The position numbers and the translations under genes are program-made. The notes under the pieces are model-generated. The model had not been told where the DNA came from and did not search any database. It saw only the letters and a program-made list of their open reading frames with translations. Below are positions 1-9,267 of a stretch of 64,000 nucleotides of DNA, piece after piece. Each line of letters begins with the position of its first letter. The stretch's first letter is position 1. This stretch comes from Bdellovibrionales bacterium RIFOXYC1_FULL_37_79 (GTDB lineage Bacteria > Bdellovibrionota > Bacteriovoracia > Bacteriovoracales > Bacteriovoracaceae). The stretch spans positions 154,452 to 218,451 of the forward strand of contig MEQB01000001.1 in the NCBI GenBank assembly GCA_001770015.1, in the 5' to 3' direction.

Positions 1-78
1 AAAAAAGAATCTGGTGAAGATGAAAAGGCAAAGCCAGCTGCTGACGAAGAAGATACCCAGAGTTTTGCATCAGTATAA
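1..78 (+). CDS. C-terminal end of an unidentified protein (partial)
   Basis: An open frame runs from the first base to a TAA at 76-78 and encodes 25 residues ending in TQSFASV. The visible part is very acidic and rich in Lys and Glu, as in a disordered C-terminal tail. The body of the gene lies outside the window, so no function can be given. It converges on the methyltransferase gene, whose end is 4 bases away. Confidence 0.55.
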   Translation, partial: KKESGEDEKAKPAADEEDTQSFASV

Positions 79-82
79 GTTT

Positions 83-1063
83 TTATTCAAGGATGTGTTG
101 TCTCATGTATTCATACGAAGCGATGGATGCTGCCACTGCAACATTTAAGCTTTCAATAATACCAAACTGCTGAATTTTTAAAAGTTTTACGTTGGTAAAT
201 TCATTGAAATCAAATTGCGGACCGAATTCTTCATGGCCTAAAATGAAGGCGGTTTTATTGGTTAACTGAGTATGATGAAGATAGTTTTCACTATGAGAAT
301 GCAGGCAGTAGGGAGTGTAACCAAGCTCCATCAGCCTTTTATATGATTCATCAAATGATTCAAAAAAGAAGGCCTTTACTTTTTTAAACCCACCCACTGA
401 TGTGCTGGGATCAAAATAATCAGTGGCAATAATATGGATTTCTTTGGCACCAAAAGCTTCAGCGGTTCTAAAAATTTTTCCAATGTTAAAGTCTGGTTTT
501 AAATGATCCAAAACTAAAATCAGATCATGTGGGCCAAAGCTTGCCAGCTCCTGATTAAATTTTTTTTGTTTTTCAAATTTTTTAGTGAGCATTTTTCTTT
601 TTTTCATAATGCGGGTAAATCCTCGTTCAAGTCTGATTAATGGTCTTTTGCCGGCCAGTGAAAAATCTACCATGAGCTTTGGTGAAGTGATGAGTTTTAA
701 AACCTTTCCACTTAATTTGTAATCATCATCATCAAAACGCATGAGGCGGTATTTCCACCAAAAATCTTCTGGCAAAGTGATCCCTTCAATGTTGTCCCTA
801 TGAATATGTAATGAGGGAAAAGACAATTCAAAGTGATCTTCCTTGATAGATTTTTTAAGGCCATAGGTTGAACCCAACCAATAAAAGATTTCACCAGAAT
901 GAAGATCTTGCTCCTTTATAATAAGTTCAAAATCAGTGGAGCTTGCAAGTTTTAGTAATATGGGGTCAACCAAACTGGATGGAATATTTTTTATGGATAA
1001 AATTTTGTTTTTTAAAAGGGTGCTGAGGGCATTTATAAAAGTGATATGATTTTGACTAAGCAT
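83..1063 (-). CDS. TrmH/SpoU-family RNA 2'-O-methyltransferase
   Basis: 326 residues. The C-terminal half (about 180-320) has the three SPOUT motifs. Motif 1 is around 'NIGKIFRTAEAFGA', with the conserved Asn and Arg. Motif 2 is 'ILGHEEFGP'. Motif 3 is 'ESLNVAVAASIASYEYMR', part of the SAM-binding knot. These enzymes transfer a methyl group from SAM to a ribose 2'-OH of tRNA or rRNA. The N-terminal 170 residues do not look like the usual L30e-like substrate domain, and a Lys-rich helix precedes the catalytic part, so the RNA target cannot be named. The gene stands alone, divergent from the DUF3943 gene. Confidence 0.9.
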   Translation of the reverse strand: MLSQNHITFINALSTLLKNKILSIKNIPSSLVDPILLKLASSTDFELIIKEQDLHSGEIFYWLGSTYGLKKSIKEDHFELSFPSLHIHRDNIEGITLPEDFWWKYRLMRFDDDDYKLSGKVLKLITSPKLMVDFSLAGKRPLIRLERGFTRIMKKRKMLTKKFEKQKKFNQELASFGPHDLILVLDHLKPDFNIGKIFRTAEAFGAKEIHIIATDYFDPSTSVGGFKKVKAFFFESFDESYKRLMELGYTPYCLHSHSENYLHHTQLTNKTAFILGHEEFGPQFDFNEFTNVKLLKIQQFGIIESLNVAVAASIASYEYMRQHILE

Positions 1064-1229
1064 GATTAATAAATTACCTGAAGCTTAGTCCTGAAACAAT
1101 AAAATAAAACCTTGCAATATCATTACTTTATCAAATGGAAAAAAATACAAGGTTGGTATCGCCTAGCGTTAAATTTTGATATATTGCGGCGAGTTCATCG
1201 TATAAATCAACTTTAAAGGATAGGTTCCA

Positions 1230-2303
1230 ATGAAATTTAAAAAAGTTTTAGTTGTATTATTAATTATCATCAATTCATTGGCCTGGGCCGTGGAGGAAAT
1301 CAAAAATAAAGATGGAACAGTTTCCTTTAGATTGACCCCGGAGGAAAAAGCGGAAATTCTACAAGAGCAAATGCAGCAATCAGCAATTATTCAAACTAAA
1401 ACTTTTACTTTTGATACGGCAACGGTTGAGGGATGTGAGCAGCTTAAGCGTTTTTTAATAGTGTCCAGCCTGGATAAAGAAGAGGTCAATTTAACGACCA
1501 AGGAGCAATGTTATAAAAAAGGTGAGCAGAGATATTTAACGGTTTTTTTATCAGGGCATGTATCCGATCAAAACTTTATTATAAATGGTGTAGGAAAAAA
1601 AGATCTGCAGAGCAAAGTCCTTCTGGAAAATTTATTACCCCAGGATTCTATCCAGCGGGCAATGGTGGTGGATACCATCAAAATGGTGGTGGTTGGTGCA
1701 GGTGTTATTGGGGCCATCTCTTCACTCCCTGAAGATGTTTCAAATTGGAGTGATGATAAAACCGGGTATATGAAAAATATAAAAAAGGGTTTTAGAATGG
1801 ATAAAGATAACCCCTGGATGAACTGGGGACTACATCCATATTTAGCAGGGGCCCAGTATTTTTTTATTGCAAGACATAATGGATTATCCAAGTGGAAATC
1901 GTTTGGGTATGCATGTTTCATGTCTACCTTTTTCTGGGAAATGGGATTGGAAGCTTATTTTGAACAACCCTCCATTCAAGATACAATCATTACGCCGATA
2001 CTTGGAACTCTTCTAGGGATGGTGTTTGAATCGGCTATTGAGCACATCGAAAAAAATGATGGAAAATGGCTCGGGTCAAAAACGCTGGGGGGGACGGCCA
2101 TGTTTATTATGGATCCGGTGAATCCTATCCTGGATCATTCAACTAGTGCGATAAGATTTTTGAAAAGTCATGGTGCCAGATTGTATTTGGTAAGAAAAAA
2201 CACAGATGTTTCAACGGATTTAATGTCAACCCTGTTTGAATCATCATATAACGGACACGATCTAGAGGAGTATCTGGGGCTGTTTTTGGAATTTAAATTC
2301 TAA
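1230..2303 (+). CDS. Exported DUF3943-family protein
   Basis: 357 residues with an N-terminal signal peptide (basic MKFKK, hydrophobic core, Ala-Trp-Ala near residue 20). Residues 190-270 carry the pattern I associate with DUF3943: 'HPYLAGAQYFFIARHNG', then 'FFWEMGLEAYFEQPSIQDTI' and 'TPILGTLLGM'. It combines hydrophobic stretches with a Trp-Glu and a Pro-Ser-Ile-Asp motif, typical of a membrane-associated envelope protein of unknown role. The SD is AAAGGA a few bases before the ATG. The N-terminal 130 residues contain two Cys and no recognisable domain. Confidence 0.75.
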   Translation: MKFKKVLVVLLIIINSLAWAVEEIKNKDGTVSFRLTPEEKAEILQEQMQQSAIIQTKTFTFDTATVEGCEQLKRFLIVSSLDKEEVNLTTKEQCYKKGEQRYLTVFLSGHVSDQNFIINGVGKKDLQSKVLLENLLPQDSIQRAMVVDTIKMVVVGAGVIGAISSLPEDVSNWSDDKTGYMKNIKKGFRMDKDNPWMNWGLHPYLAGAQYFFIARHNGLSKWKSFGYACFMSTFFWEMGLEAYFEQPSIQDTIITPILGTLLGMVFESAIEHIEKNDGKWLGSKTLGGTAMFIMDPVNPILDHSTSAIRFLKSHGARLYLVRKNTDVSTDLMSTLFESSYNGHDLEEYLGLFLEFKF

Positions 2304-2306
2304 ACA

Positions 2307-2340
2307 AAGTAAGTACCTCTTTAACAAAAGGTACTTACTT
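2307..2340. terminator. Hairpin between convergent genes
   Basis: A perfect 12-bp inverted repeat (AAGTAAGTACCT at 2307-2318 and AGGTACTTACTT at 2329-2340) with a 10-base loop lies 3 bases after the DUF3943 stop and 7 bases before the aconitase stop. Its position suggests a bidirectional terminator. A long T-tract is missing on both sides, so strength is uncertain. Confidence 0.6.
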
Positions 2341-2347
2341 GTGATGA

Positions 2348-4315
2348 CTATATGCCTTTGGATTGTTTATTTATCTTAGCAATTTCTCCCCCGTAGCGGA
2401 CCGTTTCAATATCCACTGCGCTCATCGAATGCGTTAGGGGGATCTGGGTCTTTTTAGTTATATTTTTAAGCATGAGACGGTGGTTATCCAGCTCTTTGGT
2501 ATCCAGTTCAAGTTGGTCACCCATTTCGATTTTATCATAATCACTTTTATTTTCAAAAGTAAGTGGCATGATTCCGAAATTGATAAGGTTTGCTAGATGA
2601 ATCCTGGCAAAGTCCTTGGCAATTACCGCTTTCACTTTTAGGTAACTGGGGCAAAGTGCGGCGTGTTCCCTTGAACTACCTTGTCCATAATTTTCGCCCG
2701 CAATGATAAAGCCACCATTTTTTTCCTTTGCTCTCTCATAAAATTTTGAATCAACCGGCTCAAAAACGTGCTTGGAGTATTCTGGAACGTTACTGCGAAG
2801 GGGAAGATAAACTCCCGCTGGCATGATATGATCGGTGGTTATGTCATTGCCAACTTTAAGAATGACTTCGCCCGTGGCCATTTCCGGCAGATTGTCATTT
2901 ACCTCAATAGGACGGATATTGGGTCCTCTGACAATTTCTACTCGGGCACGATCCTCTTCGGGCAGCGGTTCCACAATAAGTGCTGATTTGTTTTTGAAGT
3001 TTTTGGGAGTTGGTACATCGCTTAATTCACCCATTCTTCTTGGGTCAGTGATCTCTCCCGTTAAAGCACAGGCGACCGCAGTTTCGACACTGGATAAGTA
3101 AACTTGGGCGGATGGGGTACCTGATCTTCCTTTAAAATTTCTATTAAATGTTCTTATACTAACACCGTCAGTGCGCGGAGCTTGGCCTTGGCCTATACAT
3201 GGGCCACAGGCGCATTCTAAAATTCTGGCCCCTGCTCCAATCAAATCTGCCAGATGACCGGACTCGGCCATGGAGTAATAAACTGACATTGAGCCTGGTG
3301 AGATGGTGAGCGAAAGGTTTTGCTTGACCCTTTTCCCTTTTAACATATTGGCAGCCGTGACCAAGTCCTTGTAGGATGAATTGGTACATGAACCAATACA
3401 GACTTGTCCAACTTTTATACCTTCGACTTCTTTAACGGCTACGACGTTGTCGGGGCTATGAGGCTTGGCGATCATGGGGACAAGAGAGGTCAGATTTATT
3501 TCGATTACTTGATGATATATAACATCCTCATCAGCAATAATTTCCACCCAGTCATCTTCTCTGCCAAACTCTTTTAAGGCTTCTTTGGTAATTTCATCTG
3601 AAGGAAAAATTGAAGTGGTGGCACCGGTTTCTGCTCCCATATTGGTGATGGTGGCCCGCTCTGGAACGGTCAGCGTTTTCACACCCGGACCAAAGTATTC
3701 TAAAATTTTACCAACTCCACCTTTGACTGAAATTCTTCTTAAAACTTCCAAGATAACATCTTTAGCAGCTACCATGGGGGGAAGCTTGCCGGTCAGTTTT
3801 ACCCCGATGATTTCTGGTGTTTTGGTAAAAAAGGCCCGTCCTCCAATGGCCAAAGCGACATCCAGTCCGCCTGCCCCAATAGCGATGGAACCAATTCCAC
3901 CTGCTGTAGGTGTGTGAGAGTCAGAACCTAGTAAGGTTTTTCCGGGTTTTGCGTAGCGCTCTAGGTGAACTTGATGGCAAATGCCGTTGCCGGCTTTAGA
4001 TAAAACCAGCCCATATTTGGCAGCTACGCTTTGTAAAAAGACATGATCATCTGCATTTTTAAAATCTTGTTTCAGGGTATTGTGATCAATATAGGAAACG
4101 GAGATTTCAGTTTTGGCTTTATGAATGCCTAAGGCTTCTTGTTGCAAGTAGGCCATGGTACCAGTGGCATCTTGAGTTAGGGTTTGATCAATTTTGATTC
4201 CGATTTTTTGACCTGGAATCAAATCCCCGGAAACAATATGTTTCATTAAAATTTTTCCTGCCACAGTTTTTTTTATTTTTGGATCAATTTCAAAATTATG
4301 CGTATGCGTACTCAT
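2348..4315 (-). CDS. acn: Aconitate hydratase
   Basis: 655 residues, the length of the compact aconitase type rather than the ~890-residue AcnA. It interconverts citrate and isocitrate in the TCA cycle using a 4Fe-4S cluster. The cluster ligands are visible as 'GSCTNSS' and 'CACGPCIGQG'. The substrate-binding segments 'GSDSHTPTAGGIG' and the swivel-domain 'YGQGSSREHAAL' are intact. The ATG has a good SD (GAGG) 5-9 bases upstream. It lies 151 bases downstream of lpdA on the same strand, so it could be read through from that operon or use its own promoter in the AT-rich gap. Confidence 0.96.
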   Translation of the reverse strand: MSTHTHNFEIDPKIKKTVAGKILMKHIVSGDLIPGQKIGIKIDQTLTQDATGTMAYLQQEALGIHKAKTEISVSYIDHNTLKQDFKNADDHVFLQSVAAKYGLVLSKAGNGICHQVHLERYAKPGKTLLGSDSHTPTAGGIGSIAIGAGGLDVALAIGGRAFFTKTPEIIGVKLTGKLPPMVAAKDVILEVLRRISVKGGVGKILEYFGPGVKTLTVPERATITNMGAETGATTSIFPSDEITKEALKEFGREDDWVEIIADEDVIYHQVIEINLTSLVPMIAKPHSPDNVVAVKEVEGIKVGQVCIGSCTNSSYKDLVTAANMLKGKRVKQNLSLTISPGSMSVYYSMAESGHLADLIGAGARILECACGPCIGQGQAPRTDGVSIRTFNRNFKGRSGTPSAQVYLSSVETAVACALTGEITDPRRMGELSDVPTPKNFKNKSALIVEPLPEEDRARVEIVRGPNIRPIEVNDNLPEMATGEVILKVGNDITTDHIMPAGVYLPLRSNVPEYSKHVFEPVDSKFYERAKEKNGGFIIAGENYGQGSSREHAALCPSYLKVKAVIAKDFARIHLANLINFGIMPLTFENKSDYDKIEMGDQLELDTKELDNHRLMLKNITKKTQIPLTHSMSAVDIETVRYGGEIAKINKQSKGI

Positions 4316-4466
4316 CTCTACCTCACTTTGAGTTTATTAAAACCTATCATCTTCAATAAAATTAGCCTTAGCTTACTTTAAAAGTGGATGATCTTCAATT
4401 AATCTTAAATATTCGTAATAATATAAAGAATCAATAGAATAATTCGTTTTTATCGATATATTTTGT

Positions 4467-5834
4467 TCATCTTAAGGATTCTACCAAAGCTTCACTGAGG
4501 GAGGGATGGGGATGTACCACGTTTTTAAAACTCCCCGGTGTTCCTCCGTTGGTCATATATAAAATGGCTTCTCCGATAAGATCTGTGGCGTTGTGGCCTA
4601 TGATGTGCACTCCTAGGATTTCACTATCATCCAGGTTGGATACGACCTTGATAAAACCGCCACTATGACCTTCGGTCATGACTTTAATATTTGAATTCAG
4701 GGAATAAATTTTGGATTGCGCCAGAAAACCCTGCTCCCGGGCCTTTTTTTCCGTGAGGCCAACTGAGGCAAATTCTGGAGAAATGTACATGTTGTATGGC
4801 ATCAGATCATAAAGAATTTCTGATGCACAACCGGCGATATTGTTAGCGGCAATCTCTCCTTCCTTACTTGCCACATGAGCAAGCATAAATCTTCCGTTGA
4901 TATCACCAGCAGCATAAATTCCAGGAAGGGTTGTTTCTAATTTCAGGTTGGTGGAAATAAACCCTCTTTTCGTCAGTTCCAGTTTATGATCAATCAAGTA
5001 TTCGATGCCTGAAAGATTGGCCTTTCTGCCGATACAAGACAAATAGAGATCAGTTTTTAACACATCGTTTTGATTTTTACTTTTATTTTTTATTAAAAGA
5101 TTATCAGATTGATCATCAATTGCTTCAAAACCAAGGTGCAGGTTGATATTTTTCTCTTTTAACAAATTGGTTAAAAAAGTGGAAAGCTCTTCATCCATAT
5201 AAGGCATGAGTTTGGTGTTTCTATCCACCAAATGCACAGTGGAACCCAAGCTTGCAAACATGCAGGCAAATTCGATACCGATCATTCCTGCGCCAATGAT
5301 GGTTATAGAGTTGGGAATTTCCCGGATGGAGTAAATCGTTTTGGGGGTAAAGAGTCTTTGAAAATTAGGTTTAAAAAAAGGCACTACGGGGTATTGACTG
5401 CCAGTTGCAATAATCAGAGAGGAAAAAAAAATCTTTTCGTGATTGACTCCTAAGACATTTGGGCCGATGACTTTCGCCAGCCCGTTGATACGAGTAATAT
5501 TTTTTTGGTTAAGTGCAGTCAGGAGATGTTTTACTGATCTTTTAATATTGTCTTTAATTCTTTGGGTGATAAGTCCCCAATCGGGGACCAGGTGATCTTG
5601 ATTTATACCTCGTAGTCCAAAGCTTTCTGACTGTTTAATGACGTCAAGCAAGTAGGCAGTGTGAAGAAGTGTTTTAGTGGGGACACAGCCATAGTTATAG
5701 GAAATTCCTCCAAGGGAATTTTCCAAATCGATGAGACATACAGATAAATTATTTTGAGATGCCGTCATTGCGGCATTTATTCCTGCCACGCCTGATCCCA
5801 TGATTGCCACATCAAATTTTCTAGTGCTGCTCAT
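4467..5834 (-). CDS. lpdA: Dihydrolipoamide dehydrogenase (E3)-like flavoprotein with altered redox motif
   Basis: 455 residues, last gene of the 2-oxoacid dehydrogenase operon. The FAD-binding 'GSGVAGINAA', NAD-binding 'GAGMIGIEFACMFASLGS', FAD-binding 'GIYAAGDINGRFMLAHVA' and C-terminal 'HPHPSLSEA' (catalytic His-Glu) are all present. The disulfide motif, normally GGTCLNxGCxPSK, reads 'GGISYNYGCVPTK': the first Cys is Ser45 (codon TCC at 5702-5700) while Cys50 remains. The first Cys is the interchange thiol of E3 enzymes, so normal dihydrolipoamide oxidation is in doubt. Start ATG 5834; its SD GGAG overlaps the E2 stop (TAAGGAG), showing translational coupling. It may be a divergent E3 or a related flavin disulfide reductase homolog. 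Confidence 0.88.
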   Translation of the reverse strand: MSSTRKFDVAIMGSGVAGINAAMTASQNNLSVCLIDLENSLGGISYNYGCVPTKTLLHTAYLLDVIKQSESFGLRGINQDHLVPDWGLITQRIKDNIKRSVKHLLTALNQKNITRINGLAKVIGPNVLGVNHEKIFFSSLIIATGSQYPVVPFFKPNFQRLFTPKTIYSIREIPNSITIIGAGMIGIEFACMFASLGSTVHLVDRNTKLMPYMDEELSTFLTNLLKEKNINLHLGFEAIDDQSDNLLIKNKSKNQNDVLKTDLYLSCIGRKANLSGIEYLIDHKLELTKRGFISTNLKLETTLPGIYAAGDINGRFMLAHVASKEGEIAANNIAGCASEILYDLMPYNMYISPEFASVGLTEKKAREQGFLAQSKIYSLNSNIKVMTEGHSGGFIKVVSNLDDSEILGVHIIGHNATDLIGEAILYMTNGGTPGSFKNVVHPHPSLSEALVESLR

Positions 5835-5843
5835 ATGGTCTCC

Positions 5844-7124
5844 TTAGTTTAGCTCGATTAAGAGTTTATAGGGGTCTTCCAGCAAACTTTTGAAATGGGT
5901 TATAAAGTTACTGGCGGGGGCACCATCTACCACCCTATGATCAAAGACCAGTGATATGGGTTGAATGGTGGCCGGGATTATTTCTCCATTTTTGATGATA
6001 GGGGCATCATGAATCCGTCCCACTCCCAAGATGCCAACTTGCGGGGGAAGAATCAGTGGGTTGCCATATAGGCCACCAAAAGATCCATAATTGGTGATCG
6101 TAAATGTTCCCTCTCTCATTTCTGCCAGGGTGATACTCCCATCTCTTGCTTTGGAAATCAGTTGTTTCATTTCCTGGTTGATTTCTTTAATATTTTTAGT
6201 TTCTACATTTTTGATGACGGGAACCATCAATCCCTTTTCAGTGTCCACGGCAATGCCTATATTGATATCCTTGTATTTTCTAAGTTCCATTTTTTGGGGA
6301 TCAAAGGTGGCATTAAAAACGCTGAAGGCTTTCAGTGAAATACTCAAGGCTTTAATATAGATAGGAAGATAGCTGATCTTTTCCGGACTGTTTTGATTTA
6401 TAATTTTTCTAAATTTTACAGTTTCATCCAGCGTACATTGCTCGTGAAAGCTGGCCGTTGGAATTTCGCTGCTTTTTTGCATATTGGCAGCAATGGTTTT
6501 GCGGATGGTTGGTAACTGCTCGATGATATCTTGTCGCGGGGATTGATGGGCATGGGGAGTCTCGGGCCTTGGTGCCTGGGGAGAAGTTTTAAGGTTCACT
6601 TGTTTTAAAACATCCTCGCGGGTGACCCGTCCTGCTGGGCCGCTGCCCTTGATTCCAGATATATCAATACCATTTTGGGAAGCAATTTTTCTGGCCAAAG
6701 GGGTGGCCAGTACTTTGGTTACCGTCCCACTCAAGGTGATGGCCTCGCTGGTTCTATCCACCACGCCTTCGCCACTGGCAGGTAGAACGAAATTGCCAGC
6801 ATCTTCTAGTTGCCCGACCACTCCGGTTGACTGGTCAGTTAGAACCGGTGCCTTGGGGGTCTCTTTGACTGGAGCCGTATCGATTACTTCATCATCAATA
6901 AAGGCCAGGGTTTTTCCAACCTCAATAATTTGGCCCTCGCTAATTGTATATTTTATTAATTTGCCAGTTTTAGAGGTGGGGATTTCAGCTACCACCTTGT
7001 CTGTTTCCACTACGGCAATGATATCTCCTTCAAGCACTTGCTCTCCAGGTGCTTTGGTAAGTTGTAAAACCTTTCCCTCATGAACTCCTTCACCAACATC
7101 AGGAAATTTAAATTCATATAGCAT
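5844..7124 (-). CDS. pdhC: 2-oxoacid dehydrogenase E2 (dihydrolipoyl acyltransferase)
   Basis: 426 residues from ATG 7124; an upstream TTG at 7136 is open but the SD GAGG sits inside that extension, 6 bases before the ATG. Residues 1-75 are one lipoyl domain with the lipoylation motif 'ETDKVVAEIP' (Lys43). A peripheral subunit-binding domain follows at about 130-170 ('LATPLARKIASQNGIDI', 'GPAGRVTREDV'). The acyltransferase core (about 200-426) ends with 'FDHRVVDGAPA', containing the catalytic His and Asp. It forms the core of the complex and passes the acyl group to CoA. Linkers are Pro/Thr/Ala-rich. Acyl specificity (acetyl or branched-chain) cannot be read with certainty. Confidence 0.94.
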   Translation of the reverse strand: MLYEFKFPDVGEGVHEGKVLQLTKAPGEQVLEGDIIAVVETDKVVAEIPTSKTGKLIKYTISEGQIIEVGKTLAFIDDEVIDTAPVKETPKAPVLTDQSTGVVGQLEDAGNFVLPASGEGVVDRTSEAITLSGTVTKVLATPLARKIASQNGIDISGIKGSGPAGRVTREDVLKQVNLKTSPQAPRPETPHAHQSPRQDIIEQLPTIRKTIAANMQKSSEIPTASFHEQCTLDETVKFRKIINQNSPEKISYLPIYIKALSISLKAFSVFNATFDPQKMELRKYKDINIGIAVDTEKGLMVPVIKNVETKNIKEINQEMKQLISKARDGSITLAEMREGTFTITNYGSFGGLYGNPLILPPQVGILGVGRIHDAPIIKNGEIIPATIQPISLVFDHRVVDGAPASNFITHFKSLLEDPYKLLIELN

Positions 7125-7140
7125 AGGATACCTCAATTAT

Positions 7141-8124
7141 TTATGGCCTATAATTTATAAGCTCCATTATTTTATTAACAATCATATCGGTCGAAATAAG
7201 GTAGAGACGTTCTCCTCTTGGTAGCGGTGGAGTGATATCGGGACTACTCATTCTGGCGGGAGGTGCAAAGAGGTCAGTAAAGCAGTTTTCGGTAACAGTG
7301 GAAACTAATTCTCCCCCTATCCCATAACTTTGAGGGCCTTCATGCACGACCAGAAACCGGCCGGTTTTTTTTACTGACGCAATTATAGTTTTTTTATCAA
7401 TGGGGGATATGGTGCGTAGATCAATAAGTTCGACGGAGATGCCCCGGGTTTTTAGTTGAAAAGTTGCTTCTACAGCTTCTTTCATTTGAGCACCATAAGA
7501 CAAAAGGGTTAGATCAGATCCTGCAGTGACGATTTTGGCCTTGCCAATTTCTATGGTGTAAGCGTCATCTGGAACTTCTTGCTTGATGGAGCGATAAAGT
7601 CTTTTGGGTTCCATAAAAATCACGGGATCAGCGTGTCTCATGGCCGCAATCAAGAGCCCTTTGGCATCGTAAGGGTTGGAAGGAATAACTACTTTAATCC
7701 CTGGAATGTGGGCCCAAATGGCCTCCATGCTTTCACTATGATGTTCAAGCGCACGAATACCTCCGCCATAGGGCATGCGGATCACCATATCCGTCGTCAT
7801 GGCACCTCTGGTCCGGTTCCTGAATCTGGCCACATGACTTATAATTTGGTTAAATGCCGGCCAGGCAAAACCTGAAAACTGCATTTCAATCACCGGTTTT
7901 AATCCAAGCACACTCATACCTACGGCAGTGCCGGCGAGGGCGCTTTCTGCCAAAGGAGAGTCAAAGCATCTTTTATCTCCAAATTCCTTTTGGAGTCCGG
8001 TGGTGGCCCGGAAAACTCCACCCTCCACTCCGACATCTTCCCCATATACGATAATATTTGGATTTAGTCGCATTTCGACTAACAAAGCATCATTCACAGC
8101 TTGGACGAGAGTTAACGCCTTCAT
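7141..8124 (-). CDS. pdhB: 2-oxoacid dehydrogenase E1 beta subunit
   Basis: 327 residues, the usual length for E1 beta of heterotetrameric pyruvate or branched-chain 2-oxoacid dehydrogenases. Recognisable segments are 'YGEDVGVEGGVFRATTGL', 'FDSPLAESALAGTAVGMS', 'RMPYGGGIRALEHHSES' and a transketolase C-terminal domain with 'LIDLRTISPID' and 'HEGPQSYGIGGE'. With E1 alpha it decarboxylates the 2-oxoacid on thiamine diphosphate. Start ATG 8124 overlaps the E1 alpha stop by 4 bases (ATGA), so the two subunits are translationally coupled. 16 bases separate it from the E2 start. Confidence 0.95.
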   Translation of the reverse strand: MKALTLVQAVNDALLVEMRLNPNIIVYGEDVGVEGGVFRATTGLQKEFGDKRCFDSPLAESALAGTAVGMSVLGLKPVIEMQFSGFAWPAFNQIISHVARFRNRTRGAMTTDMVIRMPYGGGIRALEHHSESMEAIWAHIPGIKVVIPSNPYDAKGLLIAAMRHADPVIFMEPKRLYRSIKQEVPDDAYTIEIGKAKIVTAGSDLTLLSYGAQMKEAVEATFQLKTRGISVELIDLRTISPIDKKTIIASVKKTGRFLVVHEGPQSYGIGGELVSTVTENCFTDLFAPPARMSSPDITPPLPRGERLYLISTDMIVNKIMELINYRP

Positions 8125-9209
8125 CCAACACTCCCTTTAAGCCGGATATTCAGGTTGCTCATTTGTTCTTTTAAATCTTCCGGGAGTTGTTTGAACTGCC
8201 AGGCGAAGATTTCTTCCACGGTATGAGGGGGAGTCTGTTCGGCTATTTCAAATTCTTGCATAATTTCTTTTTTGTATTCATCTTTTAAACGATTGATGGC
8301 CAATCCATCGATTAAATTTTTCTTTTGCAAATATTTTTCCAGACGTAGCAGTGGGTCTTTATTTATCCATTGATCCACTTCCTCCTGTTTTCTATAAATG
8401 GTTGGATCATCCGCAGTGGTGTGTGCCCCTAGGCGATAGGTATATCCTTCAATGAGGGTGGGCCCTTGATTATTTTGTGCCTTTTCATGTGCCATTTTAG
8501 TGGCGGCAAAGACACTAAGAACGTCATTACCGTCAACTTGAATTCCAGAAAAACCAAAAGCAAAGGCCTTTTCGGCTAAAGTTGTGGAGCGAGTTTGAAT
8601 TTTTCTCGGCACAGAAATGGCCCATTGATTATTTTGAATGTAAAAAATGACGGGAACGTTCCATGCTCCTGCAAAATTAAGCGCCTCCAGAAAATCACCC
8701 TCGCTGGTTCCGCCATCACCAACGAAGCAAATGGTGATGCGATTATTTTTTAAATATTGATTGGCATATGCTGCGCCAACGGCATGCAGACACTGGGAAG
8801 CAATCGGGACGGATATCGGAAAGGTGTGGTATTTTTCAATTTCAAAGTGGCTTCCCCTCTCATTACCAAGCCAGATTTGATAGACTTTGGAAAGAGGGAT
8901 GCCTCTATAAAGCATACCTCCCAGTTCCCTAAACGCGGGAACAAACCAATCCTCTTTATGCATGGCCATGAGACTACCAACTGAATTGGCTTCCTGGCCT
9001 TTACCTGGAGGGTAGGTAGGAAGACGTCCCTGACGATTTAAACTGACTGACCATTCGTCGGCAACCCTGGCCTTTAAAATAAACTGATAAGCAATTAAAA
9101 TCTCACTGTCACTCATGAGGGGTACGTCTTTTATTGATACATTAATATTTCCGGTTTCATCCATAATTTGTAATCTTTTTCCTTGTCGTGGGTCATAGCT
9201 TTCGAACAT
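8121..9209 (-). CDS. pdhA: 2-oxoacid dehydrogenase E1 alpha subunit
   Basis: 362 residues from ATG 9209, which has SD AAGGA 8 bases upstream. The frame stays open to a TTG at 9260, but that lacks a ribosome site. The thiamine diphosphate signature runs from 'GDGGTSEGDFLEALNFAG' to 'YIQNNQWAIS'. 'YPPGKGQEANSVGS' and 'TYRLGAHTTADDPTIYR' (phosphorylation-loop region) are typical of the E1 alpha family. The protein could act on pyruvate or on branched-chain 2-oxoacids; both families share these motifs. It is the second gene of the operon, 58 bases after the lipoate ligase. Confidence 0.94.
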   Translation of the reverse strand: MFESYDPRQGKRLQIMDETGNINVSIKDVPLMSDSEILIAYQFILKARVADEWSVSLNRQGRLPTYPPGKGQEANSVGSLMAMHKEDWFVPAFRELGGMLYRGIPLSKVYQIWLGNERGSHFEIEKYHTFPISVPIASQCLHAVGAAYANQYLKNNRITICFVGDGGTSEGDFLEALNFAGAWNVPVIFYIQNNQWAISVPRKIQTRSTTLAEKAFAFGFSGIQVDGNDVLSVFAATKMAHEKAQNNQGPTLIEGYTYRLGAHTTADDPTIYRKQEEVDQWINKDPLLRLEKYLQKKNLIDGLAINRLKDEYKKEIMQEFEIAEQTPPHTVEEIFAWQFKQLPEDLKEQMSNLNIRLKGSVG

Positions 9210-9267
9210 GACTATATCCTTGGTCAAATACCGCTTTTGAGTAATCAAAGATAAGTGCAAAATTAAA

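Noticed and set aside
6622..7083. 153-residue plus-strand frame inside the E2 gene
   Set aside because: It is antisense to a clearly conserved lipoyl and linker region and lacks its own ribosome site and homology.
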